DNA from: Thermopolyspora sp040678635
GTDB lineage: Bacteria; Actinomycetota; Actinomycetes; Streptosporangiales; Streptosporangiaceae
NCBI RefSeq assembly: GCF_040678635.1
Contig: NZ_JBFATZ010000002.1
Span: forward strand, 372,001 to 436,000
Direction of reading: 5' to 3'
Length of the DNA stretch: 64,000 nt
Shown: in pieces, positions 25,453 to 34,061 of the stretch
How the letters are laid out: each line of letters begins with the position of its first letter
Position numbering within the stretch: position 1 is the stretch's first letter
Notes under the pieces: generated by a model
Told to the model about the DNA's origin: nothing
Databases searched by the model: none
The model's input: only the letters and a program-made list of their open reading frames with translations
Program-made: the position numbers and the translations under genes

Positions 25453-25704
25453 GGGGATCGCCCGGGGACGGGACGCCCTGCGACCATCCGCCCGTCTCCC
25501 GGCGGTTCGCCACCGCCACGTGCATACGCGCGCACATCGGCCGATAGGGATCGGCCGTCAGGCCGCCGGCGGAGCTCGTTCGCCTGGGGTCACGACTTTG
25601 TTGTGTCGAGTAAGCGTAATGGTGACGTTGTGTGATAGTCATTGAGCGCACTGTGATCGGCAAAGTCGCAGGGACCCCGGTCAAACGCAAGCCAGGAGGG
25701 CCTC

Positions 25705-26472
25705 ATGGTGGCAAGCATCCTCGCCGCGCTCGCGGCGGCCGGAGTCGTGGCGATCGCCGCGCTGGTGTACCGCAGGCGCGGCCTCGGCACCGAAGACCAC
25801 GAGCCCTCGGGCGCGACCGCCGGGCACGCCGGCGCGATGTTGTCGGCGCTGTTCCTGCTCTCCTTCGCCATCGCGATCGTGGTGCCGTGGACGGCCGCCG
25901 ACGTCGCCCGGCAGAACACCTACACCGAGGGCCAGGCGGTGGTGGAGGCGCACTGGGCGGCCGCCCGGCTGCCCGCGCCCCTCGGCCCCCAGGTCCAGTC
26001 CGAACTGCGGGAGTACGTGCGGTTCGTGCTGAACCGGGACTGGCCGCTGATGGTGAAGGGGGAGCTCGACCCCGAAGGCGGGGCGCGCATCGACCGGCTG
26101 CGTACGCAGGTCGCCGCCTTCAAGACCGAGGACACCGACGAGCAGGAGGCCAAGGGCGCCGTCCTGGAACAGGTGCGCGGCGTGGCCGAAGCGCGCCGGG
26201 TGCGTGAGGCCGACGCGAAGGCGCGACCGCCCGCGGCGCTGCTCGCCATGACGGTCCTGACCGGAGTGGTGGTCACGGTATTTCCGTTCATGGCGGGTGC
26301 GCGACCGCGCGGGCCGGCGGTGGTGCCGCTGGTGGTCATGGCGGCGCTGCTCGGCATCGGCGTCTACATGGTCTTCGACATCGTCAGCGTGTTCGACGGC
26401 GGACTGGCCGTCGGGCCGGACGCGTTCACGTCGGCGCTCACGGAGCTGCAGCGGATATCCGGAGGCCGGTGA
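25705..26472 (+). CDS. DUF4239 (bestrophin-like) membrane protein
   Basis: 255 residues with two N-terminal helices (about 1-20 and 45-68), a soluble central part of about 110 residues rich in charged residues, and two C-terminal helices (about 178-197 and 205-222). This two-plus-two arrangement and the sequence LFLLSFAIAIVVPW match DUF4239 proteins, for which an ion-channel-like role has been suggested. Function is not established. AGGAGG six bases upstream supports ATG 25705. The next gene starts at its stop codon. Confidence 0.75.
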   Translation: MVASILAALAAAGVVAIAALVYRRRGLGTEDHEPSGATAGHAGAMLSALFLLSFAIAIVVPWTAADVARQNTYTEGQAVVEAHWAAARLPAPLGPQVQSELREYVRFVLNRDWPLMVKGELDPEGGARIDRLRTQVAAFKTEDTDEQEAKGAVLEQVRGVAEARRVREADAKARPPAALLAMTVLTGVVVTVFPFMAGARPRGPAVVPLVVMAALLGIGVYMVFDIVSVFDGGLAVGPDAFTSALTELQRISGGR

Positions 26473-26474
26473 TC

Positions 26475-27185
26475 ATGGCTCCCCGGTGCGGACCGCGCCC
26501 CCCGGCGTCGCGGTCTCCGCTGATCGCGATCGTCGGTCTGTGCGCCGGTCTGTGTGCCCTGTCGTGCCCGGCGGCAGTGGGCGTCGCCATGGCCGATCCC
26601 GTGCCCGGCACCGGGGCGTCGGTCCGATCCGAGGTGTCGATCGACCTCCCCCGGCCGCCGGTCCGATCCGAGGTGTCGATCGACCTCCGTCGGCCGCCGG
26701 TGGAATCCGCGCCGTCGGTGGGAACCGACCTGCTGCCGATCGGCCTGCGGGTGGCGGTCTGCCTCGATGTGGGGCCTGTCGCGGGGCTGGCGGCCACCGT
26801 CGAGATCGGTGTCTGCCGTCAGCCGGCCCCGACCCCGTCGCCTCCGCCTCCCCAGCCGTCCCCTCGCCCGGTACCGGTCGCTCCGCCGCCTCCCGCGCCC
26901 AGGCCCACCACCCCGAAGCCCGAGGTCCCCAGGCCAGCGCCACCCCGTAGCGCCCCACCCGCGGCGGCGCTGCCACAGGAAGAGACGGTGCGGCGTCCGC
27001 CGCACCGGTCACGTCCCGCCAAGACGCCTCGCCCGTCGGCCTCGCCGACGCCGCCGATGTTCCGGGCGCTGGAAATGAAGCCGCGGCCGGAGCGACGACG
27101 TCCCCTATCGGCCCTCGTGATCATCGTGGTGCTCACGACGGTGATCGCCGGAGGCGTGGCGGCGGCGTTCAACGCCGCCAGGTAG
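26475..27185 (+). CDS. Secreted proline-rich protein with C-terminal membrane anchor
   Basis: About 236 residues: a signal peptide (LIAIVGLCAGLCALSCPAAV), a 13-residue motif repeated twice (VRSEVSIDL.RPP), a short region with two Cys (VAVCLDVG and IGVCRQP), a Pro-rich stalk of about 90 residues, and a C-terminal helix (LSALVIIVVLTTVIAGGVAAAF). It should be exported and held in the membrane with the stalk crossing the wall. No LPxTG motif. ATG 26475 has GGAGG nine bases upstream; GTG 26469 overlaps the previous stop and is closer. Function unknown; probably co-transcribed with the DUF4239 gene. Confidence 0.7.
   Translation: MAPRCGPRPPASRSPLIAIVGLCAGLCALSCPAAVGVAMADPVPGTGASVRSEVSIDLPRPPVRSEVSIDLRRPPVESAPSVGTDLLPIGLRVAVCLDVGPVAGLAATVEIGVCRQPAPTPSPPPPQPSPRPVPVAPPPPAPRPTTPKPEVPRPAPPRSAPPAAALPQEETVRRPPHRSRPAKTPRPSASPTPPMFRALEMKPRPERRRPLSALVIIVVLTTVIAGGVAAAFNAAR
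26622..26699. repeat. 39-bp tandem duplication inside the secreted-protein gene
   Basis: Two nearly identical 39-bp units encode the two copies of the 13-residue VRSEVSIDL motif. Confidence 0.85.
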
Positions 27186-27307
27186 CGCCAGGTAGCAGGT
27201 ATCCGGGCGCGAAGGAGCCGGGCGCGGCGCCATCGCCCGCCCGGCACGGCGTGCGCCCCATCGTGGGGCGTCCTGTGGGCACGAGCGCGTCGGCGGATGC
27301 GGCGTCG

Positions 27308-28276
27308 CTAGAGCCAATCCCATTTACGGAAGACGACGTAGAGCGAAACGGAGGTGACCACCATGAGAAGGACGGAGATCCAGAGCCCGCTGGGCAGGCC
27401 GTAGCCGAAGAAGGGCACGTTCTGGCCGAAAAAGCCGGTGATCGAGGTCGGGACGGCGATGATCGCCGCCCAGCTCGTGACCTTCTTCATGATGGCGTTC
27501 ATCCGGTTGCCCTGCAGGGTCAGGTAGGTCTCGCGGACGTTGCCGAGCAGTTCCCGCATGGACTCGTTCAGTTCGCTGACCCGCAGCACGTGGTCGTATA
27601 CATCCCGGAAGTACGGGGCCATGTCGGCGCCGATCATCCCGAGTTCGCGCCTGTCGAGGCCGTCCACCAGATCCCGCATGGGTTTGGTGACACGGCGCAG
27701 CCGAAGCATCGTCTTGCGCAACTCGAAGGTACGGCGCTGCAGATGATGGCCCTGCGGCCGGTCGTCGAACAGCAGATCCTCCAGCTCCTCGACGCGGTCG
27801 TCCAGTTCCTCGGCCACCTGGAGATGCCCGTCCACCACGTAGTCGAGCAGCCCGTGCAGCAGGAAGGCCACGCCCTGACCGGCCCGCTCCCGCGCCGCGT
27901 CCCAGCGGTGCGTCACCGCGTCGATGTCGAGCAGGTCGTTCTCCCGCACCGTGACCATGGCGTTGGCGGTGAGGAACACGTCCACCTCGCAGTGGCGCAG
28001 CGTGCCGGTCGCGTCCAGCGTCAGGGCGTACACGGTGAGGAACAGGTGGCTGTCGTAGACGTCGAGCTTGGGACGCTGCTGCTCCTGCAGCACGTCCTCA
28101 ACGGAGAGCGGGTGCAGGCCGAGTGCCTCGCCGATCGCCGCCAGCTCGGCCTCGGACGGCGCGCACAGGTCGAACCAGACGGTGGCGGACGGATCACGGA
28201 CGTGCTCGGACACCTCGGAGACGGGGAAACCCTCCGCTTCGAGGACGCCGTTCCGGTAAAGGCGGGCGCGGGACAT
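27308..28276 (-). CDS. corA: CorA-family divalent metal ion transporter
   Basis: 322 residues. The N-terminal cytoplasmic domain leads into a long helix (LRKTMLRLRRVTKPMRDLVD, SELNESMRELLGNVRETYLTLQ) and two C-terminal membrane helices: AAIIAVPTSITGFFGQNVPF and WISVLLMVVTSVSLYVVF. Pentameric CorA carries Mg, Co or Ni. The pore signature usually GMN is GQN here. The last residues KWDWL are typical of the actinomycete subgroup. No regulator or riboswitch is evident upstream. Confidence 0.88.
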   Translation of the reverse strand: MSRARLYRNGVLEAEGFPVSEVSEHVRDPSATVWFDLCAPSEAELAAIGEALGLHPLSVEDVLQEQQRPKLDVYDSHLFLTVYALTLDATGTLRHCEVDVFLTANAMVTVRENDLLDIDAVTHRWDAARERAGQGVAFLLHGLLDYVVDGHLQVAEELDDRVEELEDLLFDDRPQGHHLQRRTFELRKTMLRLRRVTKPMRDLVDGLDRRELGMIGADMAPYFRDVYDHVLRVSELNESMRELLGNVRETYLTLQGNRMNAIMKKVTSWAAIIAVPTSITGFFGQNVPFFGYGLPSGLWISVLLMVVTSVSLYVVFRKWDWL

Positions 28277-28419
28277 GATGGGTCAAGAGTAGGGCCGCGC
28301 AGCGCCGCGGCGGGAACTGCGCGTTGTGCGCGCGGGCCGCAACGCCGACCCGAATCATGACTCGCCCGACCTGTCCGACGGCGACGGCGTTGGCCTGCAA
28401 CCCCCGCGTCGGCGAGGGC

Positions 28420-28655
28420 CGTTTCCAGAGGGCCGTGTAGCGGGAGACGGCGGTGAAGTCGCGGTCGCGGATGCGAGCAGGGGATTGGCGGGCGGGCGGT
28501 AGTCGGCGATCAGCAGGCGTCCGCCCGGTCTCAGCACCCTGAACATCTCCCGCACGGCGTCGCCGCGCCGGTCGGCCCGGGATGTGGTGCAGGGCCAGGC
28601 TCCTGATCGGGGCTGGACCGGTTCTTCGTCGCCTATCCCACGCCGGATTCCGCGC
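28420..28655 (-). pseudogene. SAM-methyltransferase remnant
   Basis: On the minus strand one frame reads SLALHHIPGR and, after a frameshift, another reads GDAVREMFRVLRPGGRLLIADY and RPPANPL. These are the post-motif and motif VI region of class I (Methyltransf_11) enzymes. No SAM-binding glycine motif remains and the C-terminus is scrambled. The rest of the 28277-28971 gap has no other gene; 28780-28970 is A+T-richer and should carry the promoter of the GH63 gene. Confidence 0.55.
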
Positions 28656-28971
28656 TCGCGGGCGAGCGCGCCAACGGCTCTCCGCAATAGGCGAACGCCT
28701 TTTATCCCGTAACGCCCGTCACTGATCGTCCTCGCACCCGCGATCATGCTCGCGGGCCGCGGCGTAACCTTTCTCACCAGGTGAAACGCCGGGTTGTTGG
28801 CGTGTCGAACTCCGCCGGAAACCCTTGTTTAGCACGGCGGAATCGTGGATTCTAGGTGGTGTTCACGCTTAACGCAGTATCGGGGATACACTTCTGTACG
28901 TTCCCTCATTGAAGTGTGTCAGTGCTGCTCTGAACACCCGTCACTTTTGTCATGAAGAAAGCAGAAGTCCT

Positions 28972-30294
28972 GTGACAGCGCCACTGCGGACCCCGGCGCC
29001 CCGCCCTCAATTACCCCTCGTCCACGACCTCGAAGAGCTGCGCGGCGAGGCCATGCGCGTTCTCGCCGCCAACTGGGCGGGCACCCACACCGTCCCGTCG
29101 CGCACGCTCTACCCGCACCAGTGGAGCTGGGACTCGGCTTTCATCGCCATCGGCAACGCGAGCTGGGTGCCGGACCGCGCCCGGCGCGAGCTGCTGACGC
29201 TGTTCGAGGCGCAGTGGCGCGACGGGCGGGTGCCGCATATCGTCTTCAGCCCGTCGGTCCCCGACGAGGCGTACTTCCCCGGCCCCGGGTTCTGGCGCTC
29301 GCACGAGGTCCCGGCGGCTCCGGCCGCGAGCACGTCCGGCATCGTGCAGCCGCCGGTGCACGCCCTCGCGGTCTGGCGGATCCACCAGGCCGCCCCCGAC
29401 CGCGACTTCCTGCGCGCGATCTATCCCCGCCTCGTCGCGCAGCAGGAGTACCTGCGCACCTGCCGTCGCCCCGCCGGCGACGGCCTGCTGGCGATCGTCC
29501 ACCCGTGGGAGTCGGGCATGGACAACAGCCCGGCCTGGGACGAGCCGCTCGCCGCCGTGCCGGCCGGACCGCTGCGGGACAAGCGCCGCGACCTCACCCA
29601 CGTCGGCGCGGACGAGCGCCCGACCGACCTGGACTACCGGCGCTACACTGCGCTCGCCGCCGCCTACCGCGACGGCGGGTACCGTGACGACCGGCTGCTC
29701 GACGAGCACGCCTTCGTGGTCGCCGACCCTCTGATCAACGCCGCGTACGGCGCGGCGGAGGCGGCTCTCGCCGACATCGCGGCCGAGATCGGCGCCGACC
29801 CGTACCCCCACCTGGAGCAGGCCGAGGCCGTCACCCGCGCCATGATCGACCACCTGTTCGATCCGGCGCGCGGCCTGTTCCTCGCCCGCGACCTGCTCAC
29901 CGGCAAGGCCCTGCTGGTGGACAGCGTGGCCGGACTGATCCCGCTGATCCTGCCCGACCTGCCCGCCGACGTGGCCGATCGCCTGATCGACACCGCGATC
30001 ACGCGGTTCGGGCTGTACGCCGGGCTGCCGCCGAGCTACGCCCCCGGCGGCCCCGCGTTCGAGCGCTCGCGCTACTGGCGCGGGCCCGCCTGGATCAACA
30101 CCGCCTGGCTGGTGTGGCACGGCCTGCGCCAGCGGAGGGAGGCCCTGGCCGGTCTGGTGGCCGAGAGCATCGTCCAGGTGACCGCCGAGTCGGGGTTCCG
30201 GGAGTACTTCGACCCCTTCACCTGGGAGGGGCACGGCTGCGCGGATTTCGCCTGGTCGGCCGCCCTCACGCTGGACGTCCTGAGCGCCCGCTAG
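28972..30294 (+). CDS. GH63 glycoside hydrolase, probable glucosylglycerate hydrolase
   Basis: About 440 residues of the bacterial GH63 group that hydrolyses mannosylglycerate and glucosylglycerate. Visible are YPHQWSWDSAF, PWESGMDNSPAWD (with the Asp assigned as catalytic acid in the mycobacterial glucosylglycerate hydrolase), SRYWRGPAWINTAWL, and the Glu of FTWEGHGCADFAWSAA. The gene for GpgS, which makes the precursor glucosyl-3-phosphoglycerate, follows in the same direction, which favours glucosylglycerate as substrate. GTG 28972 has only a weak ribosome site; the frame is open upstream to 28909. Confidence 0.8.
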   Translation: MTAPLRTPAPRPQLPLVHDLEELRGEAMRVLAANWAGTHTVPSRTLYPHQWSWDSAFIAIGNASWVPDRARRELLTLFEAQWRDGRVPHIVFSPSVPDEAYFPGPGFWRSHEVPAAPAASTSGIVQPPVHALAVWRIHQAAPDRDFLRAIYPRLVAQQEYLRTCRRPAGDGLLAIVHPWESGMDNSPAWDEPLAAVPAGPLRDKRRDLTHVGADERPTDLDYRRYTALAAAYRDGGYRDDRLLDEHAFVVADPLINAAYGAAEAALADIAAEIGADPYPHLEQAEAVTRAMIDHLFDPARGLFLARDLLTGKALLVDSVAGLIPLILPDLPADVADRLIDTAITRFGLYAGLPPSYAPGGPAFERSRYWRGPAWINTAWLVWHGLRQRREALAGLVAESIVQVTAESGFREYFDPFTWEGHGCADFAWSAALTLDVLSAR

Positions 30295-30444
30295 GCGTGT
30301 CGCGGATGTCGTGACGCGCACAGTCGCCGTCGCGCGCTCGAAAGCGCTCTGAAACAATAAATTTCGTTCTTGGACGTCTATTACTGTTGTATCCGGGCAT
30401 GTCAGGCCGCTAAAGATTTTCTCATGGAATTTCAGGGGGCCGAC

Positions 30445-31488
30445 ATGATGGATGACGAGCTGCAGGTGTATCCCCACCTCGACCTGGACGGTTCGTCCTC
30501 GGCGACCCTGTCGCGGGTGCGCGACTGGATGCGCCGCAGCCGGTCCGCCGACGACTGGACCGCGGCCGAACTCGTGGCGGCCAAGGGGGACACAACGGTC
30601 AGCGTCGTCCTGCCCGCCCGTGACGAGCAGGCCACCGTGGGCGACATCGTCGCCACCATCCGCGCCGAGCTGGTCGAGGTCGTGCCGCTCGTCGACGAGA
30701 TCCTCGTCGTCGACTCCCGTTCCACCGACGACACCGCCCAGGTGGCCGCCGCGGCGGGCGCCCGGGTCGTACACCAGGACGCGGTGCTGCCCGAACTGCC
30801 GCCGCTGTCCGGCAAGGGCGAGGCCCTGTGGAAGGGACTCGCCGCGGCCGAGGGCGACATCATCGTGTTCATCGACGCCGACCTGCGCAACTTCGCCGCG
30901 CATTTCGTGACCGGCCTGGTCGGCCCGCTGCTCACCGACCCGGGAGTGGTGTTCGTCAAAGGCGGGTACGAGCGTCCGCTGATCACCCCCGACGGGGTGG
31001 CCCACCGGGGCGACGGCGGCCGGGTGACCGAACTGGTCGCGCGCCCGCTGATCAATCTCTACTGGCCGGAGCTCGCCGGGTTCGTCCAGCCGCTGGCCGG
31101 CGAGTACGCCGCGCGCCGCGAGGTGCTGGAGCGCGTCCCGTTCGTCACCGAGTACGGGGTCGAGCTCGGCCTGCTCATCGACCTGCTCGACGCCGAGGGG
31201 CTCGATGCCATGACCCAGGTGGATCTGGGCAGCCGCGAGCACAGCCACCAGTCCACGCCCGCCCTCGGCCGCATGGCCGCGCAGATCATGCTCACCGCCT
31301 GGTCCCGTCTCGAACGCCAGGGCCGGGTGGTCACGCCTGAGCCGCTCAACGCCACCCTGCTGCAGTTCGACAAGGAGCAGCACGGCCGGGCCAGGGTCAG
31401 CGACGTCAGCGTCGCCGAACGCCCGCCGCTGGCCGCCGTCCTGGCCGATCTTGCGAACGTCGCTCCCGGCGCCGGCGACCGCGCCTGA
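30445..31488 (+). CDS. gpgS: Glucosyl-3-phosphoglycerate synthase (GT81)
   Basis: 347 residues. A GT-A glycosyltransferase: VSVVLPARDEQATVGDIVA, DEILVVDSRSTDDT, GKGEALWKGL, the metal-binding DxD-like IDADLRNF, then RPLINLYWPELAGFVQPLAGEYA, all typical of GpgS, which joins NDP-glucose to 3-phosphoglycerate as the first step to glucosylglycerate or methylglucose polysaccharide. AGGGGG six bases before ATG 30445 supports the start. The phosphatase gpgP is not adjacent. The GH63 hydrolase just upstream would degrade the end product. Confidence 0.9.
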   Translation: MMDDELQVYPHLDLDGSSSATLSRVRDWMRRSRSADDWTAAELVAAKGDTTVSVVLPARDEQATVGDIVATIRAELVEVVPLVDEILVVDSRSTDDTAQVAAAAGARVVHQDAVLPELPPLSGKGEALWKGLAAAEGDIIVFIDADLRNFAAHFVTGLVGPLLTDPGVVFVKGGYERPLITPDGVAHRGDGGRVTELVARPLINLYWPELAGFVQPLAGEYAARREVLERVPFVTEYGVELGLLIDLLDAEGLDAMTQVDLGSREHSHQSTPALGRMAAQIMLTAWSRLERQGRVVTPEPLNATLLQFDKEQHGRARVSDVSVAERPPLAAVLADLANVAPGAGDRA

Positions 31489-31873
31489 CCGGCGAATACC
31501 TTCGTCGGTTTTCTTGCTGTTAGTCCGAATACAGTTCGACCGGACAATGTGATTCTCATCACGGCGATCATGTCGCCGCGTGCCGCCGTGCCCGCGGGGG
31601 CCGCCCTGCGGGCGCCGCGGGCGGGCCGGGTCCGATGCCTGCTCAAGGCCGCCCTGGCTTGGCCTTGCGGGCGGTTCACGCCCAAGTCGGCGGCGGAGGC
31701 GAGGGGGGACACGTGGTCGCCGGGCCGGTCCCATGGCCGTGATCTTGGTGGGAGGGCCGAATAAACGAAACTGTCGGAGCGTTCATCTAAAACAAGAAGA
31801 CATCCACGGGCGGGGGCGTTTGGATGTCTGTATCAACCTTGGTCCCCTCCGCCACGAAGAAGGCGTGTGACAT
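31489..31873. promoter_or_regulatory. Gene-free region with a long inverted repeat
   Basis: No gene is supported. AGACATCCA (31798-31806) and TGGATGTCT (31821-31829) form a perfect 9-bp repeat around a G-rich 14-nt loop, 45 bp before the STAS gene. There is no T-run, and its position suggests an operator or mRNA element for that gene more than a terminator for gpgS. Confidence 0.5.
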
Positions 31874-32356
31874 ATGGAGTCCACCTACGGGAGTCTCCCC
31901 GTCCCCTCCGGGGACGAGGGCCTGTCTTCCTCGTATGGCACCAACGGCAAGAGCGTGACGTCGCCCCTGCGGGCCCTGGGCCGGTCGTCCCGGCGCGGCA
32001 CGGTGATGTCGACGACTTCGTTGCGCACGATCACCCGCGTGGGTCCCGACGGGGCGCCCGTCGTCGAGGTGTACGGCGAGTTGGACCTCGTCACGGCGGA
32101 GCCCCTCCTCGAGGTGCTCGAGTCGGTGAGCGGGCACGGCTGCGCCGTCATCACCGTGGACCTGACCGGCGTGCCCTTCTGCGACCTGATCGGGCTGGAG
32201 GCCCTCGTCAAGGCCGCCGACAGGATCGCCCTGAACTGCGGCAGCCTCACCCTCGCCAACCCGCCCTCCAGCCTGCGTCGCCTGCTCCAGGTGACCGGCC
32301 TGCGGCGCCGGTTCCACCAGATCACCGGCGAGGGGGTCCGCAAGCCCGGCGTGTGA
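31874..32356 (+). CDS. STAS-domain protein (anti-sigma factor antagonist-like)
   Basis: 160 residues; the last 110 form a STAS domain like SpoIIAA/RsbV (VEVYGELDLVTAEPLLEVLE, VDLTGVPFCDLIGLEALVKA). In switchable antagonists the segment reads D-S-x-G with a Ser phosphorylated by the anti-sigma kinase. Here it is D-L-I-G, so that phosphosite is missing. The first 40-50 residues are Ser/Gly rich; ATG 32005 would give a compact STAS protein and may be the true start. The SpoIIE-type phosphatase gene lies 340 bp downstream. Confidence 0.82.
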   Translation: MESTYGSLPVPSGDEGLSSSYGTNGKSVTSPLRALGRSSRRGTVMSTTSLRTITRVGPDGAPVVEVYGELDLVTAEPLLEVLESVSGHGCAVITVDLTGVPFCDLIGLEALVKAADRIALNCGSLTLANPPSSLRRLLQVTGLRRRFHQITGEGVRKPGV

Positions 32357-32433
32357 CTCCACCCCGAGGGGAGGCAGGGCGGGCGTCGCCGAGAATGGCG
32401 TCGCGGTCCGTGCCGGTCCCGTTTCCACCCTGT

Positions 32434-32488
32434 ACCGGACCTGCACCGGACCTGGATCGGACCTGCACCGGACCTGTATCGGACCACG
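32434..32488. repeat. 11-bp tandem repeat, five units
   Basis: ACCGGACCTGC, ACCGGACCTGG, ATCGGACCTGC, ACCGGACCTGT and ATCGGACCACG follow one another without gaps. The 11-bp period places every unit on about the same face of the helix. It lies between the STAS gene and the phosphatase gene. Confidence 0.85.
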
Positions 32489-32694
32489 TGCCGGACGACG
32501 TACTCTCTAAGGGTCCCACCGCGCCGTCCGGTGAGACGCCGCAAGGCGAGTCGGTCTCGGGGTGTGACTCCAGGCATGGGAGGAAGTGACGCCGTGGCAT
32601 CTCGTCACATGTGGTAGTAACTGCACGTGTACGCGTCAGAGGCGAGTTGTGAGATCCACTGTGGCCGAGCTCCCTTCCCGGAGCGGCCCCGGGC

Positions 32695-33801
32695 GTGGTG
32701 GCGTGCGTGAAGACACAGAGATTGCTGGAACTGCTCCCGTTCGCGGTCATGGCGGCGGTGGCCTTCGTCGACATCTGGACGGGGCCGGGAGTGGGGCATC
32801 TTCCCCTGCTGTCCCTCGGCCCGGCTTTCGCCAGTGTCTCGTGCACGGTCCGGCGGACGGCGCTCATCGGGCTGCTCGCCCTGGTCCTGTGCGTCGGGCT
32901 CGCCGCGTTCAACAACATGGAATGGACCAGCAGGAACGATCTGAACATCCTGTCCATCGCCGGTGTCACCGTGGCCAGCATGCTCGCCAGCGCCGGACGC
33001 ATCCGGCGTGAGCGGCAGCTCGCCAGCGTCCAGCTCGTCGCCGAGGCGGCCCAGCGCGTGCTGCTGCGGCCCGTGCCCAGGCGGGCGGGAGACCTGGACG
33101 TGGCGCTCTCCTACACGTCGGCCGCCGCCGAGGCCCGTATCGGCGGCGACCTGTACGAGGTGGTCACCACGCCGGACGGGGTGCGGGTGATCGTCGGCGA
33201 CGTGCAGGGCAAAGGGCTGGAGGCGGTGGAGACGGCCGCCCTCGTGGTCGGCGTCTTCCGGCAGGCGGCGTACGACCAGGCCGATCTTCAAGGGGTGGCG
33301 ACGCGTCTGGAACAGGTGCTGGCCCGGCACCTGACCGACGGCGAGCGGTTCGTCTCGGCGATCATCGCCGAGGTGACCGGCGACGGCGGCATCTCGTTCC
33401 TCAACTGCGGCCACCCGCCGCCGTTGATGCTCTACCGGGACGGCACCAGCGCTTTCGCCGAACCTCCCGAGGAATCGCTTCCGCTGGGCCTGACCGACCT
33501 GCAGTTGGAGGTGCCCAAGCCGTTCCACCTCCCGTTCGGGCCTGGCGACCGGGTGCTGCTGTACACCGACGGCGTCATCGAGGCGCGGGACCGCCGGGGC
33601 GTCTTCTACCCGCTGCCGGAACGCGCGCCCATGCTTCGAGAGCACGAACCCCAGGTGGCCCTTGACGCTCTGCGCGCCGACCTCCTCCGCCACGTCGGCA
33701 ATCCCCTGGCCGACGACGCCGCGATGCTCCTGCTCCACTGGCCCGACTCCGACCGCCACACCGGGGAGCATCCCGTGCTCGGTCAGACCAAGAGCGGCTG
33801 A
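32695..33801 (+). CDS. SpoIIE/RsbU-type PP2C phosphatase, membrane-anchored
   Basis: 368 residues: three to four N-terminal membrane helices (about 10-105), a short linker, then a PP2C_SIG domain with EARIGGDLYEVV, VIVGDVQGKGLEA, LNCGHPPPLML, LLYTDGVIEARD and DDAAMLLLHW. Such proteins dephosphorylate STAS antagonists to release sigma factors. The nearest STAS protein lacks the usual Ser, so the real partner may be elsewhere. GTG 32695 or GTG 32707 could start it; no clear ribosome site. Confidence 0.9.
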   Translation: MVACVKTQRLLELLPFAVMAAVAFVDIWTGPGVGHLPLLSLGPAFASVSCTVRRTALIGLLALVLCVGLAAFNNMEWTSRNDLNILSIAGVTVASMLASAGRIRRERQLASVQLVAEAAQRVLLRPVPRRAGDLDVALSYTSAAAEARIGGDLYEVVTTPDGVRVIVGDVQGKGLEAVETAALVVGVFRQAAYDQADLQGVATRLEQVLARHLTDGERFVSAIIAEVTGDGGISFLNCGHPPPLMLYRDGTSAFAEPPEESLPLGLTDLQLEVPKPFHLPFGPGDRVLLYTDGVIEARDRRGVFYPLPERAPMLREHEPQVALDALRADLLRHVGNPLADDAAMLLLHWPDSDRHTGEHPVLGQTKSG

Positions 33802-33923
33802 ACCGGCGGTCACGTCGCAAAGCGACCGGGCCGGGACCATTGCATCTCCTGAGTTGACGTTCCTGCGTGACGTTGCTGAATGACGGGGCCGTCGCCTGCC
33901 CGCAGTGGGGCGGCCCCTCGCGC

Positions 33924-33957
33924 GTTATCCACAGAACGTGGTTCGGCCCATTGGCGA
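33924..33957 (+). promoter_or_regulatory. Conserved 34-bp element, copy 1 (contains a DnaA-box sequence)
   Basis: GTTATCCACAGAACG, 3 bp, TTCGG, 4 bp, TTGGCGA. A second copy with the same parts and identical spacing lies at 53549-53582. Each is 50-70 bp upstream of a start codon on the plus strand. TTATCCACA equals the E. coli DnaA consensus, but the shared downstream parts suggest a specific promoter or operator. Confidence 0.6.
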
Positions 33958-34016
33958 GGTACGCCGTCGCCCGATCCTGAGGCTCGTCCTGTCGTCCACG
34001 GATCAGGAGAGTCGTC

Positions 34017-34061
34017 GTGATCAAGGTGCGTCTCACCTCGTCGATTGAGGAGGGCGTCTGA
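34017..34061 (+). CDS. Possible 14-residue leader peptide
   Basis: GTG with AGGAGA six bases upstream encodes MIKVRLTSSIEEGV and its stop overlaps the ATG of the NlpC/P60 gene (TGATG). The peptide end carries the GAGGAGG ribosome site of the next gene. It could couple translation of the two. Its brevity keeps this tentative. Confidence 0.4.
   Translation: MIKVRLTSSIEEGV

Noticed and set aside
27254..28360. 369-codon plus-strand frame opposite corA
   Set aside because: Antisense of a clear CorA protein with its two C-terminal helices.
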